DNA from: Capitulum mitella
Lineage: Eukaryota > Arthropoda > Thecostraca > Pollicipedomorpha > Pollicipedidae
DNA: 64,000 nucleotides
NCBI GenBank assembly: GCA_030062745.1
Contig: CP099841.1
Location: 11,970,970 to 12,034,969, forward strand
Direction: 5' to 3'
This document shows, in pieces, positions 37,001-47,744 of the stretch. The notes beneath the pieces are model-generated. The model did not search any database, was not told the DNA's origin, and was given only the letters and a program-made list of their open reading frames with translations. The first letter of the stretch is position 1; every line of letters starts with the position of its first letter. The position numbers were made by a program, and so were the translations under genes.

Positions 37001-40000
37001 TCGAGTTGCAATGCTTTTGTTCTCCAGGTCCTATAGCGAAAAAGACGCCAAACGTCACGACTGTCAGCGAGAATGACAATCCAGGGTGACGCGGAACCCC
37101 AGCAGGCTCAGGCGTCACGCGCCTAGAACTCAAAGCGCGGCTTATTTCCGCAAAACCGTCGAGCGGAGCACCGTCCTCGCTAGCCGCAAGTTCCGTTCAG
37201 CCGACCTTCATGTCGCTCCCGGACCTCATAAGGCTGCGTTTATCACCCGGACCAGATCAGCCAGAAGCCGGCTGACGCCGGCCGAGTGCCATTTCACGCC
37301 ACGCTCAATCCTGCCGGCCGGCGGCGCGGCGGCGGCACGTGCCGAGCACGGCCGACCCGCCGCCGGCGCGGCCGGGGGAGTCTCCGACGGGCTCCGCCGG
37401 GCGGCTGTGACACTCGCCTTTAAGCCCAATTGTCATCCCATTCTGACAGGCTGGCGACAATCAAATCTCAATAATCGCCTTTCCGGCCGGTTTCGGCGGC
37501 CGGGCCGGCGACTCGAAATGACGCCAGGTCGATCGGATTCAACTGAGGACTCGGGAATCGCCTGGAATCGCTCGGAATTGGCCCTCAGACGACGACAGGG
37601 TTATGGCCATACGCAGCCGTTTTGGACAGAATCAGCGTTGAATGGTGGTGTTAAATTACAATGAGTCGTGATGAAATCTGACTCTCGCTGCTCGGTGGCC
37701 ATACGATAGCATATCCAATCAGTCCGTAAACAGAAATGGGACAAGCTTATAGTCTCCCGCGCAGTAAAAACGAGTCTAAACACCGCTAAATGCTTGGTAA
37801 ATGTAACGGCAGTAGCATAAAACTGTTTGCAGTTTGACATGCTGCACAGTTTACGAAGGCAAGGTTCCCTGTTGGCCTTTATGCCACTTGAAATGTTTAA
37901 TCTGCCCATGACCGCTGAGGGGCGGTTGAGCCCCCCTGAGGTTTCGCCAAGATTGCGAGAGAACGAACAAACGCAGCGCCACGAAACTTTATGTATCTTG
38001 TGCTCGATCATTTTTATACCTTGTGTCAAACCTTTGGTTTCAGGCCAAATCAGGTGTCTGACCTAGGTCAGGTCAAACGGACATATGTCCAAAAAAGTTC
38101 AGCGTCCCGTAACTTATTCGGAAAATATGATATCACAGTAAAACTTTCAGAGATTAGCGATCTTAACCTGGCACTGCCTGGGGGTGTCAAATACAGCACC
38201 CCCTCGGTTTTTCGTGAATAACTTCTGAACCGTTGAAGCCAGCCCCACCAGACTTTTAGTATCTGTCAATCAACCAATTTTACATGTTGCAATGTCAAAA
38301 CCATTTCCATGCTAGGTCAGATCATGGAGATATGACGTCATAAGTGCACCCTTGCATGGATGTTTTCGCCTCTTCGGGCGATATCGCGAACATGTTTTGT
38401 TTATTTTATAATATTCGTGAATATAGTGTATGGACTATTTGGCTTTACATACGATACGGCTCACAAAAAACACAATCATCGTACGTCAGCATTAGAAGTC
38501 ATGCTAGGCCACATACTTAATGACAATTGGACTGATTTACGTTGTAGGTCATAGAAGTGGTTGCCGCTGACCTTCTCATTGTTCAAGCCAGACAAGCAAA
38601 TCTATCTGAGCCTCTTAGAAAGGTTCACGTCATGCAGGGTAAGGTCACGTCAAGTCACGTCATAGGTAGATGTCAAAACGAAATGAAATACAAATATTGT
38701 CTGTGGAAGATCGTTCAGAAGCAGCAGAGAGCAATTATTGTTCCCCTTTTTCCAATTCCCGAAATGAAAAATGATTATTTGTCCTGACCTGGCTTGACGT
38801 TGACCCGATAAGGAGCAGACAGAGCCGATTTAATTATCACGAGATGTCATTTCACTGTTGTACTTGACGCAGTTAAAAATCCCAGCGAGTAACTATTGCT
38901 ATTTGTCAGGAAGAGCAATGCAACTTTATCTGACCTGACCTAGAATGACCTTGATTTGATAAAAAGCAGGTAATGCGAGAATGATCATCAGAAGGTTTCA
39001 CTTGTCATGTGGATCAAAACGGCTGCGAGCAACTATTGATCTTTTGCAGAAGGCACCCTTTTTGACACCCCCAGGCGGTCACGGGTATAAAAAAACGCCA
39101 GGCGGTGCGGGATTTACAGATGCAACAAATCTGCTTTCTCAGATTTTTCAGACATTTCCGGATCATTAACCTAGCGTTAACCAAGTTTTGAAGGCATGTC
39201 GTCGTTTTTTGGAATTTGGAGGAATTTTTCATAACACTTTTAGTATGGGATGATGCAGACATTCATTTACCGTCAATGGACAAAGTCTCAATAACTTTCA
39301 GCCATTGACCTGAGGTCAGGTCACAAATAGCTGTTATGAGCTAAAATGCATCCCCAATCGGCGATGAATTACTTAGAATGGGTCGAAAATGGCAGAACTG
39401 GTTTACACAGATGCGAGTAATATCAAAAAGTCCAAAACTGTAAAAAATTGCATATTTTGGAAATAAGCAGACTCTCGCAAACAAAGCTTAGCCAATTATC
39501 TAAATTGATAACTACTGAATTTTTGCAGAATCTGAGCATGACAGTCCATCACAAGAAGCACCAGGATAAAGAAATATCGCATGGAAAGGCCTATGTCTCA
39601 AAAATAAAGAAACGTTAAAATTAGTTCCCGCTAATCCCATACTGCGTTCGGCCACGGCGCTCGCCGGCAGTCGGCGCGAAAATCGCCCGGTCCTTAACTC
39701 AACGTTTCATCGTATATATTAAACAAATCACAGAAGTTAGATGTGTATCGGCATCTGAGGACTTTTACTTGTTCTTTGGTACCTTTATCTAGACTTTATT
39801 AATTACAGTCCTTGAGATCCAGGCCGTTTCTCGGTTTCATGAAGTCAGCTGTAAGAAAACACATATAGGGCGTAAATGCCTAACATATTATCCAAAAGTA
39901 AAAATGAGATGAGAGTACAATTCGAGCTCTGCTTGTCACGAGCTTTCCAACGGTGTGCCTATTTTTTCGTGCGACCAGCCGTTCGTGAGTTAGAGGGGGC

Positions 40001-40272
40001 GGTTAACCGTCCCTCCCCCAGTCGACCGTGATCGGCGTTGACTGCCAGTCGGCCGCGGGTTAAAGCGCACCTGAAAGCGTACTTCAAAGTTAATGGTAAT
40101 CGGGTTTTTGAAACACAATGCCAGTGTTCTAGGAACTGTAATGAAGCGAAGGTTAATGTGTTCGTAATTAATGTCATAGATGTAGGTCTACGACGTTTGT
40201 AATCCTGCAGCCTACCTGTCATCTCATATCACACTTCAGTGGCGATTATACATATACGTATGCATATATATG

Positions 40273-40303
<31 letters not shown>

Positions 40304-43300
40304 GTCAAATATCCAGCATTCAGTAATCTGTTGGGTGTTTATAAGCAATAGTCAATGCGTACGGACTGTTAAATAAGAGTGTTTCGCTGTTCCAGGCCAA
40401 TTTCCCTGGCTGGTGGATATCCAGGAGATTGACACAGGCCAGAGCAAGTGTGGAGGGTCATTGATCGACCCCAACTGGATCATTACCGCCGCTCACTGCG
40501 TGTCCTCCATAGCACCAACTGACCTCAGGGTGAAGTATAACCGCAACAACCTATTACGTTGCTGGTCGTGAAAGAGAAAGACCGCTAAAGAGTAAGCAAG
40601 CACTGACAATGTCATGGACGAACACAAGGCTCAAATTCAGGAAACTGATTTTTTTGCCTAATCACATAAGTAACGTTAGTTTAGCTATTGACGTGCTCTT
40701 TTAAAGCACTGAAAATTATGTATCTCTAGAACGCATGGTTTTGGTTTGCTTTGAGATCACATCTCGAACTGTCAACGCAGACAAAAAAACATTCGCGAAC
40801 ACATTTGGCAGAGCAAATGAGTCAAACTGTCTGTGCTCTGTGTAGTCTCCTCAATGCGGCTAGCGCAAAACGGTGTACGGAATCCCGGTAGCTGTAGCAA
40901 GTGTTCCAATAGCATGATATAAACGAGACAACACGTTTGTTGATGTAACGCCGATCAGAAAGAGCAAAGTGCCGAATGTACACCTTCGGTTTCCCGAACA
41001 ATTTTTTGCTCCACGAACGTTTTTTAAGATAAGCACCTTTTTTGTAATTGGTCGGTATTGTATGATGTCTTCAAGCCTTTGAATGTCAATTCATGTTCTC
41101 TTTATGATCCAAATAATAAGTAGAGCATGACGCCTTTATTCATACATCGTTCGAGAAAAAGTATGGGTCAGTAAAGAGTTCTGACTGGTCTTCGTGTACT
41201 TGCAACAACTTGACACACTGTGACACTCTAGCCGAATGAGATACCGTTGCGCACCGCACTGCACGGCTTCGTTCGTTCCAGATAGTGATTGGAGAACACG
41301 ATATAGCCGTGCACGACGAGTATGAGCAGATCCGTGCCCTCAAAGAAGTGGTGATCGAACCCGACTTCAGCATGCGGTAAGCTCCCGGAAGTTTGCCGTT
41401 CGGGTTTCCTCCGTGCGCCTCAGCACACGGTAAGCCTCCAGAGAACGCCGACTTTGTCCGGCTTCGGTGTGAAGTCCCGGACTCTCGACGTCCGGCAGGA
41501 CTCCGCACGACTCGGCACGGGATAAGCCCCACATGCTCAACAGGAAAAGGGCCCAGACGACCAGCACTCCGTGTTTGACATAGCATTCCTCTCGGGCCAC
41601 AGCCCAAGAGGCCCGCAGCCTGTCATCGCAACAGCGCAGGAGGGCGCTGCGGTTCTGCTCGGCCTCTGTGCCGAGGCAGCAGCACAGGGGCGCTGGAAGC
41701 CCTGAGCCGCGCCGGGCCGGGCCGGGTCGGGCCGGGCCGCGGCGTCGCCGGCCGCCGCCGAGCCGGGCCAGCCGGTCGATAGCGCTCTCTAATGACAGGC
41801 GGCGTCCTGGCCGACGCGAACTTGCCGCGATAACCTGGCCGGAGGAGCGGACGCTAACTCGGTCGTCGCCGAAAGGGCGCGCCCAATTAACTGACTGACT
41901 GGGCGTCAGCGGGCCCCGCTCCGCCGTCGGGCGCCTCTCCAGGGCCGATCATTCGAGCGGCAAGCACTTGGCGGCCACTTCAGGGAGGTGGCGGCCGCCC
42001 TCGGGCCGGTACCGCTCTCTGGAGGCCGGAAGAGAGACCGACACGAGGTACCGGCACCGCTCGCTGCAGGCAGCGAGAGAACGGCACCGGGCGGTGCTTA
42101 CAAAGATAAATAAATAAAAATATGAGGCCAAAGTGCATCTGAAACTCCAAGTCAGACAAGTTTGCGCTTTCCAAGGAAATGTGCTTCGTTTTGATGGATA
42201 TTGAATCATCTTAAAGTGACTTTAAATCTTTGCTTTGAGTAGTGATGCTAACCACTTGGCGTCGGCAGTCGCACTAGGCTGCGGGCGGCACATCCGAATA
42301 TCTTATCCAACGCCACGCTCCGGGCCGCGATGACGTCCCTCAACGCAGGCAATTTTATTGCGTCCCATAAAGATATCCGCTACGCCGTCGACGGATCGGA
42401 TAGCCGTGGAAATACACTCTGTTTAATGGCGAGCGTTGGTTTGGCCCCGAGAATAACGAGCCTTTACTTTACCACACGGTTGCTATGGTTTCCAGGCACA
42501 TTGCTGGAATTCAAGAAGCCACATGCATTTGTTGCACAGTTTTCAGTTTTGATGTAATTCATCTTAGGCGTTTTTTTGGGGGGAGCGGAGGGGGCGAAGC
42601 TCAGCAGTACCAAGTAGCAATGCTTAGTTATTCAAAAGACGAAAAAAACGAAAAAAAGGCAGCTTACTTTAAATATGGTAAAACTGAATTTAAACACTTA
42701 GGGTCAAGGGTGGCACAGAATGTTCATCTCGACAACAGAATCCGTATCAGCGTGATGCACATGCTCGTCAAATTGTGACTGGTATTTGCGTCCAAGACGG
42801 CCACTTCAGACGTCCGGGGAACGTGAAGATGATCCGAGTCGTTCCATCTATCAGGCTTGCTGCGTTTGACCTGCGTTGCAAGATGCAAGAGCAGAAAATA
42901 GTGATACGTGCGCCGTTTGGACACAGACCTCGCGGTGGACGTTGAGTTCCTATCGTTGCGTTGGCGTGCACCCTTAAGCCAATCTGTCGTTAGACTGGTG
43001 GACCTTATCAGACGCGTCTGTTCTCAAGCATGCCAGCTCGTCCTTTTGTACTGACTATGTGAAAATAGCAAACCTTTTGGGGGTCAGAAAGGGTGCTTCC
43101 TCGCTGCTCCATCAGCAGCGACTAACCACCAGCCGCTGGCCGCAGCAGATCTGCCGGTGTAAGACGGCGACGCAGCCTTCCCGGCCTGATTTCATTGGTT
43201 ACGTCGGCGGATCAAAGACGACGGTTGGTTAACCCACACCACACAGGCAGATGGCGACAGGTCGAACCGATGTCGTTTTTCCAGCACTTCACGTGGCGAA

Positions 43301-46300
43301 AACAACGCATATCGATTATCAGCCCCTGGTCAAAGCAGAATTTGTTCTCAATCGTCGTCTTCTGTCCTGAAAACCATCCTTTACAATATGGCGGCTCTGC
43401 ATTCCCTTGGCCCCTGGCTTGACGCCGATTCACCGACTGGAGAGTTCTGCCAGTTTCCTTGGACTGAGGCCAATCAAAAGGAATAAAAAACAACAACCAT
43501 CCCCCGTCATCACGTGCGGGAACTGATTCTGCTGAAGGTGACTGGATCGCCACTAAACGGATACAGGGTCTGCGGATTTCATCGCAACTTATCGGAAAGT
43601 GGAGGAAAACTGCAAACTGAAAATGTCCTCGTAGTGCATTTTTCATTAAAACAGATTATGTTTCGCTCCGCGATCCATCGTGCATGGTTGATTAATTGCG
43701 ATACCCGAATCTCGGTAGCTCCACGTTCACGAGGCGTTCACGGAAGCCGAAATTGTGTGACGATACTTTCCGCTGTTTCCAGCTCTTCCCTTCCGAACGA
43801 CATCGCCCTGGTGCGACTGAGCGAGCCGGCCGAGTTCAACGAACGGGTGGCTGCCATCCAGCTGACCCGGGACGACTCGGCCTTCAGTGAGTGTCCCGTC
43901 TCCCCTCCCGTCTCGTCTTGCCAGGGAAGACTAGGCCGTATGCGAGTGTCTCCTCTTCCCTCTGGTCTTGTCCTGTCAAGGGCGACTGAGCCTTCTGAGA
44001 GCATCTCATCTTCCCTCCTGTCTTGTCTTGCCGTGGGCAACTGCATTTTCTCTGAATGTTCCTGAAATCTCTGCCCCCCCCCTCCCTCCCCAGGCTAATT
44101 CCACGCAAAATTACGCCAGGATTCGCCGGCCGAGAGGACACCAGGGACACTGACATGTTGTTGCGTGCTTTATTTCATGATCATGGCCATAGCGGGAACC
44201 TCTCGAAAATAATCATTGTCACCAGACACGGCTTCAGGGCCTTCTTTTACCTGCCTTGCTAGTGCTATATGTATAACGTTTAACTGCGGAGTTATTGGAG
44301 GCACATTGGCAACACCAAAATGACACGTGACTCTACTTCTAACTCTGGCGTCAATTACAGCAAGCTCGTGATTTTTGCGGAACTGGATGTAAATTGGCAC
44401 CAGAAGGCATTAAGCAGGATCCCTACGTTCTTATGCCTCTCGTTGATCCCAGCTGAAAACACCTTTCACCACCCTCCTCTCACGAGACAGCGTGAGATGC
44501 TACGCCGCTAAGCAGCCTGAACAGCTGGCTAAAACAGCAAAATAACAAAATGACTTGCAACATACTGCATAGCCCAACAAAATCGGCGTTATTTGTCGCG
44601 GCCGCGCTGCCAGCGCAACAGCGCCGAGCTGTCCAGCGGGGCTCGGCAGCCTCCTCCGACAGCCTGCCTCTGTCAGGGACCCGCAGCCGGCCCCGGCCCG
44701 TCACGGCCGCAGACAGCGGCCGGGCGAACTTCGCCCTTTGCTAACGACCAAACGGCCCCAGACGGCCGCCCACGACCGACGCCGCTGCAAACCCACTTTG
44801 TGTAATCCGATGAGGAAGTTTCGCGGCTGAGACGACCCGGCCTTTGCCGCGGGCTGTTCACGAACTCCGTGAGCGGCCGGGGCGATTGTGGGCAGGCGGG
44901 CCCTCGGCGTCGTAATGGGGACGTGACGTGCGTGGATAACCACGTAATGAAGTGCCGGCTCGCTTATCCATGTGCTTTCTCATTTAATGCTTGAAGGGTT
45001 GGGGTGTGTTCAGGCACGCAGAGAGCAGAGTTAGACGTTTTGTTGCGCCATGAAATTGTGTGAGCTGTTCTGTAATACAGTCGTGGGGTTGCCCACTTGG
45101 TGCAGTGGCAATTACGATCAAACTAACGCAAGGTAAAAATGCACGCAGACATGCAAACACACGAACGCGTCATACGTACACACCATAAGAACAGTCACAA
45201 GGTACGTACACACCATAAGAACAGTCACAAGGTGCGTACACACCATAAGAACAGTCACAATCTTAATCCGTCATCGAGTCGAACAGCATCTGGTTTAAAT
45301 TGTGTGCAAAGCTCTGCTGGCGCATCGCTGTCAGTTCGAGGGGGAGAGGGAAACAGGTTGTATAGATTGAATATAACTCTAAGAAATATAGCTCTGAATA
45401 TAGAACTGAATATAGCTCTAAGAAGTATAGCTCTGACACTGAAACGCCGCCTTCCAGCCTGTGTATTGAAGTGTGGGATTCGAAGCAACCGGTCTTACTT
45501 CGTATTTCGTTCTCGCATCGCACTGTTCAACTGGAAGACGGCCGCAAGCGATGACGGTTCTCCGCACCCGAGTACCTTGTGTGCCAGGTTTAATGCGCAA
45601 TAATCCACGAACTGTTGCAATCGCAGCCAGCCGAGTTTGTCACACAGGTCAGACACAAGGTCAGATTTTCGTCGGCCGAAAATTACTCTGGATGCGAAAT
45701 TGGGGATTTCTTTAATTTCGTCGAAGTTTTTTTTCGACGCATTTCCGTAAACAGAAGTGCAATATCTGGCCCGCGAGACTACAAGTGCTGTGACAAGACT
45801 GGTGAGGTCGCCATTGGATAAGAAGTGCCGTACGTGCGAGGGACAGGACAGGATGTCCATGCGGCGATGGCTGATCAGTAACGCGCGAGAATCTCAGGAC
45901 AGGGCTTCGTCAAAATCAGGTTTTCCGCCTCGTTGCAGGGTAAGGGACAGCGTCGCGAAAAGCGACTTGAAAATTTGGAGGGGTGTGCAAATTTTGACGG
46001 TTTCCAAAGGTGATGAGCTCGGTTTTTGAAGCGTTAACCTTGAGGACGTTCGTGCGGAACCAAGTGACCGTATTCGCCTAATCTGCCGTACATGGAGATG
46101 GTGATGGAGAGAACATGGAGGGCGGACTCAGTGCGGCACATAAGAGCCGGAAGCTCGTCTTTTCTGCCCGTAACAATGATCTGCGTGTCATCCGCATATT
46201 GCACTACGTCGGCCCCCGCAGAGTACAGAGACAGGTCGTCGGCGAACACGCTGAACAAGAGCGGGCCGAGAGCGGAGCCCTGGAAAACGTCCATGGCGCT

Positions 46301-47615
46301 CGCGAGCGGCCTCGACGTCACAGTCTTTCCTGCGTGGTCCTTCAGTGCTTTGTTCTGCGTGTGACCACGAAAGTATGCATCAAACCAGTTGGTGTCAGTG
46401 CCAAAGAGTGGTAGCGCAACAAAAGGACGTGGTTAATGACGTCAAACCATCTGCTCGGCTTCCTCGGTGTTGTGATTTATTCAGCGTCGTTCTTCTGTGC
46501 GCTTTGATTTTTGGCTGATACGAAACTCGTATATTTATGAACTTTATGAGAGACAAATTTTGCCCAAAGTAGTAAAAAATTAGGTGCCGTATTTACGGCT
46601 CTCTGGCATGAGTTACAAGTATGGCTTTATATATACAACTTTTAGCCGTATAATAGTGATGCCAAGATAATAAACTGTACAGTCAAGATGCCACCGTTCA
46701 AAATTCAACGATGGACTCGATCGCACAGGCTGCGTAGCGTTTTGAACCCCCATAATCATTGCCCCATTCACATGAATGAAATACGATGTACGCTAAGATC
46801 TAATGATGCTAAATCTCATAAGTATTCTATAAATCGTGCACCGCTTTCATTTCATTTATCTTCTTGGTAAGTAAACTAGATCGTGGTGATTTGATTTAGA
46901 ACACCTTCCTCAACGACAGTAGAACACCTCCCTCATCATCATGACAAAACGTAGTTTTCAGGCATTGCTTGTTTCCTCTGTCTAGCAATTTACCTCTTCT
47001 TCTCTCCCTCTCTCTCTCTCTCTCTTCCCTTGTCTCACTGTTTATCTCCCTATTCCTCTCTCTATCAATCTGTCTGTCTCTGAATCTCTCTGCTTCCTTT
47101 CGCTCCTCTCTTCCCCCTCCTCTCTCTCCCTCTCCGCCTCTCTCCCCCTTTCTCTTTCTCTCTCTCTCCCTCTCTCTTTCTCTCTCTCCCCTGTTTCCCT
47201 GTACAGCCGGTTGCGTTCTGTGCCGACAGCGGCCTGCTCGGTGGCCGGCTGGGGCGCGGCCGGCGTCGACCCGGCCACCGGCCAGCCCGTCTACCCGACC
47301 GCCCTCCAGACGGTCAACATGAGTCTGCTGGCGCGCGACGTGTGTCAGGCGCGCCTGGTCGGCTACTCCATCACCGTCAACATGACCTGCGCAGAGGGCG
47401 AGCACGGCGCCGACGTGTGCTGGGGCGACTCGGGCGGCAGTCTCACGTGCCCGCCGGTGGCCGTCGCCGCGCCCTGGACCCTGGTCGGCGTCACCTCGTG
47501 GGGCGTCGCCTGCGGCTACATGCAGTACCCGTCCGTGTACACGCGCGTCAGCCGGTTCGTGCCCTGGATCGAGAAGGTGACGGGCGTCGCGGTGCCGGCG
47601 GCGCCGGCGCGGTAG
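34030..47615 (+). CDS. SP2: secreted S1A serine protease, trypsin-like, 6 exons
   Basis: Preferred CDS is join(34030-34093, 34622-34777, 40396-40529, 41282-41376, 43783-43886, 47230-47615), 939 bases, 312 aa plus TAG; phases 1,1,0,2,1 all match and all introns are GT-AG. Residues 1-21 are a signal peptide ([17 protein letters not shown]...), 22-64 a Pro/Gly-rich propeptide, and the domain starts [14 protein letters not shown], which aligns without gaps to chymotrypsin residues 16-29. Triad: His107 (TAAHC), Asp156 (NDIALV), Ser252 (GDSGGS). Position 189 is Asp246, predicting cleavage after Arg/Lys. All four common disulfides (42-58, 136-201, 168-182, 191-220) can form. The residue before the mature N-terminus is Gly64, so activation is not by ordinary tryptic cleavage at that bond. 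A short Ala/Pro tail ends the protein. The last acceptor is uncertain (see findings). The gene spans 13.6 kb because of inserted elements. Confidence 0.85.
34622..34777 (+). CDS. SP2 exon 2 (propeptide and mature N-terminus)
   Basis: Acceptor gctgtttcag ends at 34621; donor G|GTCAGC follows 34777. 156 bases, phase 1 in and out. It codes a Pro/Gly-rich propeptide and [12 protein letters not shown], completing the Gly with the next exon to give DADPGQFPW. That join to a canonical S1A N-terminus supports the exon even though it is short and GC-rich. A 34-bp minisatellite begins just after the donor. Confidence 0.82.
34790..35060 (+). repeat. 34-bp GGTCAGTG minisatellite in SP2 intron 2
   Basis: Units starting GGTCAGTGGTCAGTGGCCCG begin at 34833 (first base variant), 34867, 34901 and 34935, exactly 34 bases apart, with degenerate flanks. 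It starts about a dozen bases after the exon 2 donor. Confidence 0.9.
35510..35915 (+). repeat. Decayed GGTCA-type repeat region
   Basis: Many irregular copies of gtcaatggtc, gaccaatgatta and agtggtca. It is probably an older extension of the 34-bp array 450 bases upstream. Confidence 0.5.
37080..37540. other. CpG-rich island inside SP2 intron 2
   Basis: GC-rich block within the 5.6-kb intron. It may be an internal regulatory element or an alternative first exon; no splice-consistent coding exon is found. Confidence 0.3.
37897..40063 (+). mobile_element. Element C3 in SP2 intron 2, carrying nested element D
   Basis: TTAA at 37897-37900 and 40060-40063. Left interior (TTGCGAGAGAACGAACAAACG) and right interior (CGAGCTTTCCAACGGTGTGC) match C1. 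It is about 0.95 kb longer than C1 because of D at about 38165-39115. Confidence 0.75.
38165..39115 (+). mobile_element. Element D: MITE nested inside C3
   Basis: Begins TTAACCTGGCACTGCCTGGG and ends in sequence complementary to a GCACCGCCTGG repeat; both sides carry CTGGGGGTGTCAAA in inverted orientation. C1 and C2 lack this block at the matching site. The exact target duplication has drifted (TTAA left, TTTA right). A weak relative may lie at 62400-62530 (TATGACGTCATAAG plus GCATTTTCGC). Confidence 0.62.
40253..40306 (+). repeat. (TA)n microsatellite in SP2 intron 2
   Basis: TA/TATG dinucleotide run about 90 bases before SP2 exon 3. Confidence 0.92.
40396..40529 (+). CDS. SP2 exon 3 (catalytic His)
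   Basis: Acceptor ctgttccag ends at 40395; donor AGG|GTGAAG after 40529. It codes [19 protein letters not shown] and ITAAHC, ending in phase 0 at the same place as SP1 exon 2. Confidence 0.92.
41282..41376 (+). CDS. SP2 exon 4
   Basis: Acceptor cgttccag ends at 41281; donor CG|GTAAGC after 41376. It codes [16 protein letters not shown] and VVIEPDFSM, homologous to the first half of SP1 exon 3. Ends in phase 2. Confidence 0.9.
41640..42090. other. CpG-rich island inside SP2 intron 4
   Basis: GC-rich, with a GCCGGGCCGGGTCGG-like run near 41715. No coding exon is recognised on the plus strand. Confidence 0.3.
43783..43886 (+). CDS. SP2 exon 5 (catalytic Asp)
   Basis: Acceptor tgtttccag ends at 43782; donor A|GTGAGT after 43886. 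It codes [18 protein letters not shown] with the catalytic Asp and ends DDSAF in phase 1, the same position and phase as the last SP1 intron. A 55-bp tandem repeat begins inside its last bases. Confidence 0.9.
43874..44066 (+). repeat. 55-bp tandem repeat covering the SP2 exon 5 donor
   Basis: GACTCGGCCTTCAGTGAGTG at 43874, GACTAGGCCGTATGCGAGTG at 43929, GACTGAGCCTTCTGAGAGCA at 43984, and a weaker copy near 44039. The first unit contains the last 13 bases of exon 5 and the used donor; later units carry degenerate donors. Confidence 0.85.
44590..44930. other. CpG-rich island inside SP2 intron 5
   Basis: GC-rich, no gene recognised. The intron otherwise holds a 30-bp tandem repeat and the LINE fragment. 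Confidence 0.3.
45175..45260 (+). repeat. 30-bp tandem repeat, about 3 units
   Basis: CGTACACACCATAAGAACAG begins at 45175, 45205 and 45235, each followed by TCACAA. Near-perfect, so recent. Confidence 0.92.
45495..46455 (-). pseudogene. Decayed non-LTR retrotransposon reverse transcriptase
   Basis: Reading the minus strand: [12 protein letters not shown] (46446 downward, RT motif A region), [10 protein letters not shown] and [10 protein letters not shown] (YADD at 46187-46198), [19 protein letters not shown] (from 46059), then a C-terminal segment with ARYCTSVYG and [17 protein letters not shown]. These are typical of the CR1/Jockey/L2 group of LINEs. The pieces lie in different frames, so several frameshifts have occurred; the endonuclease and N-terminus are absent. 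Inserted in SP2 intron 5, antisense to the gene. Confidence 0.85.
46986..47203 (+). repeat. (CT)n-rich tract forming the pyrimidine tract of SP2 intron 5
   Basis: About 200 bases of imperfect CT/TCTC microsatellite lead into the acceptor of the last SP2 exon. It works as a very long polypyrimidine tract. Confidence 0.85.
47230..47615 (+). CDS. SP2 exon 6 (catalytic Ser, stop)
   Basis: Starts after gccgacag at 47229 in the phase-matched model. It codes [11 protein letters not shown], the C168-C182 loop, [18 protein letters not shown] and PWIEKVTG, then TAG at 47613-47615. The exon body is secure. An acceptor at 47206 (gtacag) directly after the pyrimidine tract would fit only with a different donor for exon 5. 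Confidence 0.88.
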
Positions 47616-47738
47616 GTGGCAGCATGGCTCCGAGCGGGCCACCACATCCGGAGCAATATATCGATTTGGAAGGGAACGATGCACGTCTGCGCCTTTGAGC
47701 TCGCGAGATCCGGGATTTGCTCAGCTCACTTGCAGACA

Positions 47739-47744
47739 AATAAA
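47739..47744 (+). promoter_or_regulatory. Polyadenylation signal of SP2
   Basis: AATAAA lies 124 bases after the SP2 stop codon, a normal distance for a short 3' UTR. No competing signal lies between. Confidence 0.7.

Noticed and set aside
40396..40571. SP2 exon 3 read through to the in-frame TGA at about 40569-40571
   Set aside because: The GTGAAG donor at 40530 joins in phase to exon 4, which continues the S1A fold; read-through would remove Asp and Ser of the triad.
45088..45125. tRNA A-box-like TTGGTGCAGTGGC
   Set aside because: No matching B box or cloverleaf arms downstream.
46896..47684. 262-codon minus-strand frame
   Set aside because: It is the shadow of SP2 exon 6 and the (CT)n tract (Glu-Arg repeats).
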